Assembly (NCBI RefSeq): GCF_000620765.1
Contig: NZ_JIAK01000007.1
Span: 124,001 to 188,000 of the forward strand
Source of the DNA: Desulfovermiculus halophilus DSM 18834
Lineage (GTDB): Bacteria; Desulfobacterota; Desulfovibrionia; Desulfovibrionales; Desulfothermaceae
Direction of reading: 5' to 3'
Length of the DNA stretch: 64,000 nt
In this document: positions 9,224 through 18,062 of the stretch, in pieces
Layout: each line of letters starts with the position of its first letter
How positions within the stretch are numbered: position 1 is the stretch's first letter
The notes under the pieces: model-generated
The model's input: only the letters and a program-made list of their open reading frames with translations
What the model was told of the DNA's origin: nothing
Database searches by the model: none
Program-made: the position numbers and the translations under genes

Positions 9224-11866
9224 CTATCCGGTGTACTGATAACCTATTCGATAGTAGAAATGGGTAACTGTTTTACTTTTTTTGAGAACCGGCTGTTTTT
9301 GTATCTTGCCTAAGGCGGCAAAGTGCGTGGCAATGGAAGCTTTTTCGAGTTCCTCACGTTCAAAGCTCAGCATCAGAATGTTTTTGCCCCAAGCGGATTT
9401 TGCAGGCTGCCATTTGGACCACATGAGGCTGTTGCCACCTACCAGGTGCTGTCCGGATATGTCCATTGAGCCGTTCTCCGGACGATCGTAAAAAGAAATT
9501 TGGCTGGAGATGAAGTATTTGTCCATTCCCGCGATCAGCAACCTGTCTTGGCCTTGAGTTTGTATTGTGCCTGCTAATTGCTCCACTCTCTGGCCCATCT
9601 CTTCCCATGCCGCCGGGAGAGGCATTTCCTTCACCGGGGCCAGGCCTGGAAAGCCGAGGAGGATGTAGTACATCACCCCGCCGTAGAGCAAGAGTAGGCC
9701 AACTGCGGTCGAACGCCAGGGAAGTCGTTGCAGAAAGCCCACAGTCTTTTCGGTTCCTTGAGGAGTATGGGACATGATCCAGGCCATGCACGGTAATACG
9801 GCCAGCCATACCGGACCGGTCCAGTTAAGTTTGGGGTCACCCTGGAGGCTGTGCAGGATGAAAACAGAAAGTGGTATAAAAGTATAAACATGCATAAACA
9901 GGTAGATGCGTTGATTCTGGTCGGGATGCCGAAAGGCCAGCAAGGTCTTAGTCCAGCCTTTGGGCAGCAAGGCGCTCAAAGCTGCAACAAAGCCGACAGG
10001 GGTGAGCAAGACCAGTACAGATCCGATCAAAACATGGAGGGAAAACTCGGGATCTCCAGACCAACGCCGGGTCCCCTGGAAGGCAAAAGAGGCCCAGTCA
10101 TGGGTTGCGTTCCACAGAATAACCGGGCTGAAGAGAACCAGAGCAAATACCGCAGCCAAATAGGGTTCCGGTCTGGTCAGCCAATGCCGGGAATTTTTAT
10201 CCAAAAGAAGGAAGGCAAGTATAGCTGGCCCCAGAAGGGCTATCGTGTATTTGGAGAGCATTCCCAATCCAAGACAAAGGCCGACACCCCACCAGGCCTT
10301 TTCTTTCTGGGCCATTAAGGCCCGCTCAAGAAAATAGAGACAACCGGCCCAGGATGCATACAGAGGGGCGTCTGGAGTCATGATTGTTCCCATGCCAAAA
10401 TAAATGGGCAAAACAGCCATCAGGGCGACGGCAAAGAACGCGCTTGTTTTGTCAAACAGGTTCTTGGCCAGATGAAACATGAAAATAGCGGCCCCTGACC
10501 AGCACAGAAGAGCAGGCAGGCGAACCGCGAATTCACTTTTGCCCAAAAGACTGGTGCTGAGCCAGATCAGCCAGGAAACCATAGGTGGGTGGTCCAGGTA
10601 TCCAAGCGCCAGGTTTTGTGAATATTGCCAGTAGTAGGCCTCTTCTGGGATCAAGTCGACAACCCCGGAAAAGGCCAGACGGAGGGCAACAGCGTAGGCG
10701 ATGATGCATAGGCCGAAAACACGCCAGCGAATGGCAGTATTCTTGCGGGCATAGCTGGTGGGAAAGATAAAGAAGGCAGTGCCCACAAAGTTGACCAGGG
10801 TGGCCGCAGCTATGCCTCCAAAAATGGCGGCTTGAGGTGGCCACTGCGCGCCTTGAACCAGGGCCGAAATAACAGCCCCGCGCAGGAACAAGGCCATAAT
10901 GCAGACCAGGAAATAGCGGGCGTAACGAAGCCAGCTCGACTCTTGGCTCAGACCCGCTGTATCGGCAAATGACCACCGGGCATTGAAGGTATAATTACTC
11001 AAGGTAGCCGCAGCAAAACTGAGGATATGGGACCCGGTCACGCCAAGGCCAAGAAGCAAAAGGACATTGAACACGGCGGCGTCCAAGGCCAGACCTGCTA
11101 GGCCAACACAGGAAAAACGCAGACCGTGCTTGGTGGAAACCGTGCCCCCGCTGAGCACCAGGAGCTGTTTGCAATAGGCCAAAGTTTCCTTGATTCCCAG
11201 CTTGGAGTAGCCGAGCTCACGATCGCGAAATACAATGGGCACTTCCTGAATACGAAAGGAATCGCCGCCCCGGACCATCAATTCCAATCCGATCTTGAAT
11301 CCAGAGGCCGTGCTCCCCAGCTCCAGGAGCTGTTTTCGGCGAACTGCAAAGAATCCGGACATTGGATCGCGAACACTGACCAAAGGCCAGGCGCACAACG
11401 TTGCCGCCCTGGAGGCCAGACGTCTGGCCCAAGGCCAGTCGGGGGTATCTCCTCCCGGAACATAGCGGCTGCCCAGGACCATATCCGCTGCATTCTGGAA
11501 TAAAGGTTGGATAAGAGAAGGGATGACTTCAGGGGGATGGCTTCCGTCTGCGTCCATGATCAGGACAATATCTGCAGTGGCCGCCTCGGCCCCGTAGCGT
11601 ACATCTCCGGCCAGACCGTGTTTGCCATCGGACTGGATCAGGCGGACCTGAGGGTAGTGGCGCGCAGCTTCGTGCACCCGGCTTTGGGTTCCATCTGTGG
11701 ATCCGCCGTCAGCAATGAGTATTTCGGCCGGGATGCAGTGACTGTCCAAAATCTGTGCTATCCTGTGGAGCAAGGGGGGTATGTTTTCGGCCTCATTTAG
11801 GGTGGGAATGATGATGGAAATGTTTTTTTCGTTTTTTGTGTTCATAGGTTGTACTTCCAGATTCAT
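9224..11866 (-). CDS. Triple fusion: GT2 polyprenyl-sugar synthase, GtrA domain and GT39-type transferase
   Basis: About 880 residues in three parts. Residues ~15-240 form a DPM1/ArnC-like GT2 domain (ISIIIPTLNEAENI, IADGGSTDGT, MDADGSHPPE, DPMSGFFAV) that should load a sugar onto undecaprenyl phosphate. Residues ~250-375 form a four-helix GtrA domain (FSCVGLAGLALDAAVFN, LSNYTFNARWSF). Residues ~385-880 form an ArnT/PMT-like GT-C domain (VDLIPEEAYYWQYSQNLALGYLDHPPM) that would use the lipid-linked sugar outside the membrane. The start at 11866 is supported by GGAGG 5 nt upstream; the frame is open 27 codons further. One chain thus joins donor synthesis, probable flipping and transfer. The acceptor is unknown. 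Confidence 0.86.
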   Translation of the reverse strand: MNLEVQPMNTKNEKNISIIIPTLNEAENIPPLLHRIAQILDSHCIPAEILIADGGSTDGTQSRVHEAARHYPQVRLIQSDGKHGLAGDVRYGAEAATADIVLIMDADGSHPPEVIPSLIQPLFQNAADMVLGSRYVPGGDTPDWPWARRLASRAATLCAWPLVSVRDPMSGFFAVRRKQLLELGSTASGFKIGLELMVRGGDSFRIQEVPIVFRDRELGYSKLGIKETLAYCKQLLVLSGGTVSTKHGLRFSCVGLAGLALDAAVFNVLLLLGLGVTGSHILSFAAATLSNYTFNARWSFADTAGLSQESSWLRYARYFLVCIMALFLRGAVISALVQGAQWPPQAAIFGGIAAATLVNFVGTAFFIFPTSYARKNTAIRWRVFGLCIIAYAVALRLAFSGVVDLIPEEAYYWQYSQNLALGYLDHPPMVSWLIWLSTSLLGKSEFAVRLPALLCWSGAAIFMFHLAKNLFDKTSAFFAVALMAVLPIYFGMGTIMTPDAPLYASWAGCLYFLERALMAQKEKAWWGVGLCLGLGMLSKYTIALLGPAILAFLLLDKNSRHWLTRPEPYLAAVFALVLFSPVILWNATHDWASFAFQGTRRWSGDPEFSLHVLIGSVLVLLTPVGFVAALSALLPKGWTKTLLAFRHPDQNQRIYLFMHVYTFIPLSVFILHSLQGDPKLNWTGPVWLAVLPCMAWIMSHTPQGTEKTVGFLQRLPWRSTAVGLLLLYGGVMYYILLGFPGLAPVKEMPLPAAWEEMGQRVEQLAGTIQTQGQDRLLIAGMDKYFISSQISFYDRPENGSMDISGQHLVGGNSLMWSKWQPAKSAWGKNILMLSFEREELEKASIATHFAALGKIQKQPVLKKSKTVTHFYYRIGYQYTG

Positions 11867-11970
11867 CTTTGCCTCCGGCTCATTCGAAATTTTATGTCTC
11901 TCAGCGAGCAAAAAAATGCCGGAATAGTTATATATCAACTTTGACATCGGCAGGGAGAAAACAATGGATT

Positions 11971-13608
11971 TCAGGGGGGTTCAAGTACCAGCAACCGATC
12001 TCCGCCAACCTGTATTTTTTTGACTTTCTTGAAATGTACATTGGCTGTGGATTGCAGTTTTTTTAGATGCTCATCTTTGACCACAATGGGCCGAGGTGAT
12101 TCACCGGCCATGTAGTTTTTGATGTCCTGTGGACTTTTCAAGGTCAGGACAGAAAAATGACCATAAAAGGCCACGGCTGTGGCTTCCTTGATTGGCTTTT
12201 TTTCAGGACTGAATATTCCCAGGCTGTTTTGAGAGTTCAAGGAGTAGTGGCTGTTCAGCCACTTGGCGTCAGCCCGGGCAGACAGAGGATGATCGAGGAT
12301 AGGAAACAGCCAGCCGTAGACGCAGGCCAAGCCTACTACGGACATCAGAGGCAGAGCATAGACAGTTTCCAGTATTCGTTGTTGTCGAGAGAGGTAAACG
12401 ATGAGAGCCGCACTGCCAATGAAGAGTACGGTCAAGGCCAGTCCTGGAAGAACGGCCGTCCATTTGGTGGACAGCAGATGAACTATGATTAAGGGAGCCA
12501 CGAGGGTTCCTGCACCGGCCAGAAAGAACAGGGCGCTGAAAACAAGGACTATGCGCTTGACGCTTTGTATAAATTGACCCAAACCGGAAGGGTGAGCCCA
12601 AAAGATGCCCACCAAGGCTGCCACCGCTGGATACAAAGGTAACAGGTAGACCGAGCGTTTGGAGGAGGCCAGACTGAAAAAAATAAAGCCCAGAACAAAC
12701 CAAATAATGGGCAGCATCACCTGACGGTCTGCTTGCCGCAGGCGTTTGACGGACCAGAACAAGGCCAAAGCGACAAATGGAGTCCAGGGCAAGGCATCAA
12801 GGGGAAAGTTGAGGAGGTAATAGACGATCGGCCGTTGGTGAGACGCCGATTCCAGAAAGCGGTCCACATTCTGATGCCAGAAGAAATACAACAGGTTGTC
12901 TGTTCCAGAGGCCGAGGCATATATGAAGGACCAGGCCCCAAAAACGAGGACACTTGTCAGTCCAGAAGCTGCCAAGGCTTTGAAATCAAGCCAGCGTTCG
13001 CGAATCAGGCTGTCCAAGGTTAGAATGGCTCCGGGAAGGAGAATACCCAAAGGCCCCTTGGTTAAAGAGGCCAGGCCCATGGCCAGGCCGGCAAGTAGAA
13101 TTCCCGGTAAACGCACTCCCTTGTCCGGTCTGCGGAAGCCGTCAAAAGCAAAAATGATCAGACTGAACATGGCTGCAAAAACCATATCCACATGAATATG
13201 GATGGCTTGCTGAAAAAAGAGATAGGTCGAGCCGAGAACAATTACGCCGCGAAAGGCCGCCGAGGGGCCGCTGCGTTGCTTAATCCACCAATAAGTGCCT
13301 GCAAGCAAGACGCCGGCCGCGAGCACGGATGGCAAACGGAGGAAAAGCTCAGAGGGCTGAAAAAGGTAGGCCAGCAATCCGGCGCACCAATAGAAAAAAG
13401 GGGGGTAACTGGCAAAGTCCGACCCTAAGAGGGTGGGCCGCAGCCAGTGCCCGGAAGTGAGCATTTCCTTGACCACCAGGGCCACGTCCGGCTCATCCGG
13501 GTACCATACATCCCGAAAAGGAGTGCAAAAGAGATATATGGATGTAAAGCCGAAAATGAGGGCCGCGGCTGGCCATACAGAGTGTGCGTTTGCTGTTGAT
13601 TCTTTCAC
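11971..13608 (-). CDS. GT39/ArnT-like membrane glycosyltransferase
   Basis: About 545 residues with many hydrophobic segments. The first periplasmic loop has the metal/donor motif VWYPDEPDVALVVKEML, then SYPPFFYWCAGLLAYLF, as in ArnT/PMT-type enzymes that use polyprenyl-phosphate sugars. A small soluble C-terminal tail follows. The GTG at 13608 is the likely start, with GGAG 8 nt upstream; a TTG at 13632 is in frame. It precedes the GT2-GtrA-GT39 fusion on the same strand, so the two may modify the same cell-surface acceptor (lipid A or a protein), but that is inference. Confidence 0.86.
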   Translation of the reverse strand: MKESTANAHSVWPAAALIFGFTSIYLFCTPFRDVWYPDEPDVALVVKEMLTSGHWLRPTLLGSDFASYPPFFYWCAGLLAYLFQPSELFLRLPSVLAAGVLLAGTYWWIKQRSGPSAAFRGVIVLGSTYLFFQQAIHIHVDMVFAAMFSLIIFAFDGFRRPDKGVRLPGILLAGLAMGLASLTKGPLGILLPGAILTLDSLIRERWLDFKALAASGLTSVLVFGAWSFIYASASGTDNLLYFFWHQNVDRFLESASHQRPIVYYLLNFPLDALPWTPFVALALFWSVKRLRQADRQVMLPIIWFVLGFIFFSLASSKRSVYLLPLYPAVAALVGIFWAHPSGLGQFIQSVKRIVLVFSALFFLAGAGTLVAPLIIVHLLSTKWTAVLPGLALTVLFIGSAALIVYLSRQQRILETVYALPLMSVVGLACVYGWLFPILDHPLSARADAKWLNSHYSLNSQNSLGIFSPEKKPIKEATAVAFYGHFSVLTLKSPQDIKNYMAGESPRPIVVKDEHLKKLQSTANVHFKKVKKIQVGGDRLLVLEPP

Positions 13609-13662
13609 GCTGTCGTCTCCGGAAAAGAACAAGATTGGGTGGGAACCATTGGTAACGGCCGG

Positions 13663-14019
13663 TCACTCCTTATAAGCTGCGTCCATAATCAGCCGGGCAC
13701 AGTCATCGGCTACTCCGGGACTTGGAGAATCCTTGTCAGGCATTGTGGACCAGCCGTGGGTCTTGATATGTTTGGCCCGAGCCCAGGGATCTTTCAACTT
13801 TCTCAGTTCGTTCAATCTCAGTTCCAGATTTGGAGAATGCATGAACTGATTGACGCAGATTTTTGCCAATCGGGCATCCACAGCCTCTGCTGCTTGTTCA
13901 TGGGCAGCTTGTTCAGCCGATGATACGGATATCATCCATTCGGTGGAAAAAACGAATGCGAAAATAAGCAGGCCCCCGGTCAAAAAACCAAAAGAGAAAT
14001 TCTTCCACCCTTGCAACAT
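13663..14019 (-). CDS. Small membrane-anchored protein of unknown function
   Basis: 118 residues: one N-terminal membrane helix (FGFLTGGLLIFAFVFSTEWMIS), an Ala/Glu-rich helix (EQAAHEQAAEAVDARLAKICVNQF), then LRKLKDPWARAKHIKTHGWSTMP and two Cys (ICVNQF, DDCARLI). I recall similarly built unnamed proteins from other proteobacteria (Cys-Val-xx-Phe followed by a Trp-rich GGWAT-like segment), but no function is attached. It lies 54 bp upstream of the GT39 gene on the same strand. The ribosome-binding site is weak. Confidence 0.6.
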   Translation of the reverse strand: MLQGWKNFSFGFLTGGLLIFAFVFSTEWMISVSSAEQAAHEQAAEAVDARLAKICVNQFMHSPNLELRLNELRKLKDPWARAKHIKTHGWSTMPDKDSPSPGVADDCARLIMDAAYKE

Positions 14020-14200
14020 AGAATACCAATATGCGTTATACTAGGCATCTGGACTTTTCGGACGCGACGTAAGAAATATACCACAAGGGGATTGCGACAG
14101 CCTTTCAGGAAGATGACACTTTTGAAAGGTAAGGGAAGGCAGAATTGAAGAATGGAGGTTTCAGTAGCCTGGATTATGGTTTTAACTTTGGCTTGAAGTA

Positions 14201-15607
14201 TTACTGGGACAAACAGATCCAAAAAGTGGAACCTTTTCCAAGTTGGCTGGACACCTCCACCCAGCCATTGTGAGCCTGGACAATGGCTTTGACCTGGGCC
14301 AAGCCCAACCCCAGACCTTTTCGAGAATCTTTGTGATCGTCTACCACGCGATACAAGCGGTCCCAGATCCTGTGCAGTTCGGACTGGGCAATTCCCTTAC
14401 CGAAGTCGGTGACGGAAATTATCACCTTTTGATTGTCGTGCCTGGCCTGGACGATTATTGGTGCGCTGTGCTCTTGAGAGTATTTTATGGCGTTATCCAA
14501 AAGGTTGGCCAGGACCTGGCTCATGCGGTTGAAATCAGCCCTGATATTGAAGTCTTTATCTACATCAACTTGTATACACAACCCTTTGTCCTCGGCCACA
14601 TATTCATAAACTTCAACCACTGGACCTATCATATCTTTGATCTTGAATTCCGACCACTCAAGTTCCATAACGCCTGTTTCAGCTTCCGATATATCCATAA
14701 GGGTATTCAGCATCTTGAGGAGGCGGTTGGATTCTTCAGCAAAGTCCTGGAGTGCATTCCTGTACGCTGCTGTATCCTCTCCAGAGCGCAAAGCAATCTC
14801 GGCAATATTGTGCATTCTGGTCATAGGAGTCCGCAGATCGTGTGCCACGTTATCCAGTGATCCCTTCATGCCTTCAACAAGGGTCTGGATGCGGGCCAGC
14901 ATGGTGTTGAACAGACGAACCAGTTCCCCAAGTTCATCCTGGGCCTGGGTTTGGGGCACACGGGCATCCATTTGCCCGGCCTCAATGGACTGCACTGTCT
15001 GAATAAGATGCCGTATAGGGCGTAGAGCTTTTTGGGAGAGAAAATAGCCGCATACCAAGCTGGCCAGGATAAGGAAAAGGGCCACATTCATAAACGTTTT
15101 CCAGAACTGGTCCAAAACCCGCTGCCTGGATTCAGTGCTCATTCCTACCTGAAGCCATGAGCCGTCCGGCAATCGTGCTGAGGTGACTTCCAGGATGTAA
15201 TCGCCTTGGTCTGCCTGGGCCGGGATCTGAATCCACTCTCTGCTGCCCGGAAAGACGGTTTCCAGATGAGCCAGTTTGAATTCCGACCACTGCTGATAAA
15301 ACAGGATGCGGATGGTGTTGTTGTGTGGGCTGGCGAAGCGAAAAAAGAAGGGGCTTTTCTTCCGGTATTCTTTGCTGATGAGCAGTTCTCTTTTGACCTG
15401 AGACAGACCGCCGGATGCATATTCAGTAACGACCTCTTTTAGGTGGGACTTTATGGCTACGTGATCATCATGACGCAGGGCCTGGGACAGGAAATAATAC
15501 GCCAGAACAAACAGAAAGGATACAGTGAGGATGAAAAAGCAGGAATACCAAAGTGTCAGCTTGACGCCTATGGTGTTCTTATATGTCTTCAGGCTTTTTA
15601 AGGACAT
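14201..15607 (-). CDS. Sensor histidine kinase of two-component system
   Basis: 468 residues. TM1 (LWYSCFFILTVSFLFVLAYYFL), a ~130-residue periplasmic sensor region, TM2 (NVALFLILASLVCGYFLSQ), HAMP (ALRPIRHLIQTVQSIEAGQMDARV), DHp with phospho-acceptor His in NVAHDLRTPMTRMHN near residue 257, and HATPase with N box LANLLDNAIKYS, G1 DFGKGIAQ and G2 GLGLGLAQVKAIV. The layout is that of CusS/heavy-metal-type kinases, but the periplasmic region does not show a clear metal-site motif. The start overlaps the 3' end of the response-regulator gene by 29 nt, so translation is probably coupled. Confidence 0.93.
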   Translation of the reverse strand: MSLKSLKTYKNTIGVKLTLWYSCFFILTVSFLFVLAYYFLSQALRHDDHVAIKSHLKEVVTEYASGGLSQVKRELLISKEYRKKSPFFFRFASPHNNTIRILFYQQWSEFKLAHLETVFPGSREWIQIPAQADQGDYILEVTSARLPDGSWLQVGMSTESRQRVLDQFWKTFMNVALFLILASLVCGYFLSQKALRPIRHLIQTVQSIEAGQMDARVPQTQAQDELGELVRLFNTMLARIQTLVEGMKGSLDNVAHDLRTPMTRMHNIAEIALRSGEDTAAYRNALQDFAEESNRLLKMLNTLMDISEAETGVMELEWSEFKIKDMIGPVVEVYEYVAEDKGLCIQVDVDKDFNIRADFNRMSQVLANLLDNAIKYSQEHSAPIIVQARHDNQKVIISVTDFGKGIAQSELHRIWDRLYRVVDDHKDSRKGLGLGLAQVKAIVQAHNGWVEVSSQLGKGSTFWICLSQ

Positions 15608-16262
15608 AGCCTACACCGCGGATGGTATGAATATATTTGGTTGCAAAATCCTTATCCACTTTGCTGCGCAATCTGGAAACCAGGACATCCACGACGTTGG
15701 TTTGTGGATCAAAATGGTAGCCCCAGATATGGCTCAAAATCATGGTTTTGGACACCACCTGCTCCTTATTACGCAGCAAAAGTTCAAGCAAAGAGAACTC
15801 GCGCGGTTGCAAATCAAGTTTTTGATCATCCCGGTAGGCCTGTCGCTTGAGCAAGTCCATGCACAACTGACCACAAATGAGTTGAGTATTTTCCACTGGG
15901 CTCGGTGATCTGCGCAACAGGGCCTGTACTCTGGCCAAAAGTTCGGCAAAGACGAATGGCTTAGTCAGATAGTCGTCGCCTCCCTTCTGCAGGCCTTTGA
16001 TTCGGTCATCCACATTGCGCTTAGCGCTTAAGATCAAGACAGGAGTTGAAATATCTTCGGACCTCAATTTCGTAATGATGTCCAGGCCATCTAAATCTGG
16101 GAGCATGAGATCGATAATGGCAATGTCATAGGACTCGGTAGTCCCCATCTGCAAGCCGTCCATACCGTTGAAGGCCTCGTCGACGGTAAAGCCCGCTTCC
16201 ATGAAACCAGAGCGGATAAATGAGGCAATGTCCCGGTCGTCTTCAATCAGAAGCATGCGCAT
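15579..16262 (-). CDS. OmpR/PhoB-family response regulator
   Basis: About 227 residues. The receiver domain has MLLIEDDRD, phospho-acceptor Asp51 in AIIDLMLPD, ILSAKRN and the Lys in YLTKPF. The C-terminal winged helix has LQPREFSLLELLLRNKEQVVSK, FDPQTNVVDVLVSRLRSKVD and IHTIRGVGYVLK. The start at 16262 has AGGAG 10 nt upstream; the frame extends to 16343. Partner of the overlapping kinase gene. The divergent DegP/DegQ-type gene and the 11-bp-spaced repeats in the shared upstream region suggest autoregulation and control of the protease. Confidence 0.93.
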   Translation of the reverse strand: MRMLLIEDDRDIASFIRSGFMEAGFTVDEAFNGMDGLQMGTTESYDIAIIDLMLPDLDGLDIITKLRSEDISTPVLILSAKRNVDDRIKGLQKGGDDYLTKPFVFAELLARVQALLRRSPSPVENTQLICGQLCMDLLKRQAYRDDQKLDLQPREFSLLELLLRNKEQVVSKTMILSHIWGYHFDPQTNVVDVLVSRLRSKVDKDFATKYIHTIRGVGYVLKKPEDI

Positions 16263-16395
16263 GGCTTGGAATCTCCTAAAGATGATCAGTAAACAAATGA
16301 GCCGTACATAACCATTTGCCTTAAAGGAACTGAATACTTGCAAGCTGTGCTTTTAGCACGCTTTGGGTCAAACTTCCATCAAGTATTTCTTTTTT

Positions 16396-16422
16396 GTAAT
16401 CTTACGGTAATACCTTGGTAAG
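16396..16422. promoter_or_regulatory. Triple direct repeat (GTAAT/GTAAT/GTAAG, 11-bp period), candidate response-regulator site
   Basis: GTAAT at 16396-16400, GTAAT at 16407-16411 and GTAAG at 16418-16422 recur with an exact 11-bp period. OmpR/PhoB-family regulators bind tandem direct repeats about one helical turn apart. The site lies in the divergent region between the two-component genes (start 16262) and the protease gene (start 16642). Binding by the adjacent regulator is inferred. Confidence 0.5.
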
Positions 16423-16556
16423 GAAAGCGCAGTGATTCTAATATAGATATTGCCTACCAGTGAATATCCTGTAACTTAAATTATATCTTTTTAAGACGAA
16501 GCAATGTTTCATGATTACAATCCTGTCATAAAGATACCCTTTAGAATTGATTTGTG

Positions 16557-16584
16557 TTGACAGTGTCTCCATTCGTTTTACTTT
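16557..16584 (+). promoter_or_regulatory. Candidate sigma-70 promoter of the DegP/DegQ-type protease gene
   Basis: TTGACA at 16557-16562 is a perfect -35 box; TACTTT at 16579-16584 follows after 16 bp as a weaker -10. The ATG at 16642 lies about 58 bp further on, with AAGGAG just upstream of it. The triple direct repeat ends about 135 bp upstream. Confidence 0.45.
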
Positions 16585-16641
16585 TTTCCTTGGGGTGAAT
16601 GTTTCATCTGTGAAAAACAAACTATTCAAGGAGTTTTTCTT

Positions 16642-18021
16642 ATGTTCAGGAAGGCAATGGTTTTGATAAGCGTCTTTTTCATGTTTGTGTTGTTCAATGT
16701 CCAGGCAGGCTCAGCCGCCGGTCCAAAGATTGCTCAACTGGCTGAAAAGGCAAGTCCTGCGGTGGTCAATATCAGCACGGTCAAAATGATTGATGTGTCC
16801 AAGCGCTTGCGCCGCTTCTTTTCTCCCTTTCCGGAAGGGCATCCCTTTAATCGTTTTTTTCAGCCCTTTCAAGGAATGCCCCAGAAAAAGAAGTCTCATT
16901 CACTGGGGTCCGGGTTTATCATTTCTCCGGATGGCTATATTGTGACCAATCATCACGTTGTTGCTAAGGCTGAAGAAATTCAGGTTAGCTTGCAGGACAG
17001 TGAAAAGAATTATACAGCCGAAGTAATTGGGAGCGATGAGGAAACAGATTTGGCTTTGCTCAAGATCGAAGCTGAGCGTGATCTGCCCACCTTGGAATTC
17101 GGCAGTTCAGAGGATATTAAGCCTGGCGAATGGGTGGTGGCCATAGGCAATCCCTTTGGCCTGAGCCATACGGTGACCGCCGGGATCATCAGCGCCAAGG
17201 GCCGGAGCATTGGAGCGGCTGGCCCGTATACCGACTTTCTGCAGACCGATGCCTCCATCAATCCGGGCAACAGCGGTGGTCCCTTGCTCAACATGGAGGG
17301 TAAGGTGATCGGCATCAACACCGCCATTGTTCCCCAGGGCCAGGGCATTGGATTCGCCATCCCCAGCGACATGGCTCAAAATGTTATCTCCCAGCTGAAA
17401 AAGTACAAGGAAGTCCGCAGAGGGTGGCTGGGGGTGACCATCCAGGATGTGGACCAGAATACAGCCAAGGCCTTAGGGCTCTCCGAGGAAAAGGGAGCCC
17501 TGGTTGCCTCTGTGCAAAAAGGCGACCCGGCGGACAAGGCCGGCATCAAGTCCGGAGACGTTATTCTTCAGGTCAATGGGCAAACTATCAATGAGGCCAG
17601 GGAACTCTCCCAACTCATAGGTGGACTCAAGCCGGGCGCCAAGGTAGATATGCAGATCTGGCGGCAGGGGAAAACCAAGCAGGTCCAGGTTACCTTGGGG
17701 CAGAGAAAAGGAGGTGTCGCCACATCCGAACCGTCTAAGCTCCAAGAAAAGCTGGCCAAAGATCTGGGAATTACTTTGCGCCCGTTACGTCCCCAGGAAG
17801 CACGGGCCTTAGGCCTGGACAAGGCAACCGGCCTGCTGGTCACCGATTCTCAAGTTGAAGGGTTGCGGGAAGGCGATGTCATTGTGCAGGCCAACGGAGA
17901 GGTGGTGGACTCATTGTCCCAAATGGCCTCGGCGGTGAAGGCAGCCCAAGATAAGGGAGTCATTTTGCTCCACATATACAGGCGTGGACATAATCTGTTT
18001 CAGGCCATCCCTTTGCAGTAG
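16642..18021 (+). CDS. DegP/DegQ-family periplasmic serine protease with two PDZ domains
   Basis: 459 residues. Signal peptide (MVLISVFFMFVLFNVQAGSAA), then a trypsin-like domain with catalytic His105 (VTNHHVV), Asp136 (ETDLALLKI) and Ser211 (NPGNSGGPLLN). Two PDZ domains follow: PDZ1 from about residue 260 (RRGWLGVTIQDVDQ) and PDZ2 from about residue 370, ending in HNLFQAIPLQ. It degrades or refolds misfolded envelope proteins. The divergent two-component system is the likely regulator, as in Cpx- or Mucoid-type envelope stress circuits, though no direct evidence is visible beyond the shared upstream region. A hairpin follows the stop codon. Confidence 0.95.
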   Translation: MFRKAMVLISVFFMFVLFNVQAGSAAGPKIAQLAEKASPAVVNISTVKMIDVSKRLRRFFSPFPEGHPFNRFFQPFQGMPQKKKSHSLGSGFIISPDGYIVTNHHVVAKAEEIQVSLQDSEKNYTAEVIGSDEETDLALLKIEAERDLPTLEFGSSEDIKPGEWVVAIGNPFGLSHTVTAGIISAKGRSIGAAGPYTDFLQTDASINPGNSGGPLLNMEGKVIGINTAIVPQGQGIGFAIPSDMAQNVISQLKKYKEVRRGWLGVTIQDVDQNTAKALGLSEEKGALVASVQKGDPADKAGIKSGDVILQVNGQTINEARELSQLIGGLKPGAKVDMQIWRQGKTKQVQVTLGQRKGGVATSEPSKLQEKLAKDLGITLRPLRPQEARALGLDKATGLLVTDSQVEGLREGDVIVQANGEVVDSLSQMASAVKAAQDKGVILLHIYRRGHNLFQAIPLQ

Positions 18022-18025
18022 ACAA

Positions 18026-18056
18026 AATCCCCTCGGCCGTTACGGCCGAGGGGATT
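18026..18056 (+). terminator. 14-bp perfect hairpin between protease and PAP2 genes
   Basis: AATCCCCTCGGCCG at 18026-18039 pairs perfectly with 18043-18056 around a TTA loop. No T-run follows, so intrinsic termination is uncertain. The right arm holds GAGGGG, the only Shine-Dalgarno-like sequence for the PAP2 start at 18063, so the hairpin could instead mask that site or protect the upstream mRNA. Confidence 0.6.
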
Positions 18057-18062
18057 GTACAT

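Noticed and set aside
16438-16629. 63-codon minus-strand frame in the region between the two-component system and the protease gene
   Set aside because: Low-GC, no motif, no ribosome-binding site, and it covers the promoter and regulatory elements of the protease gene.
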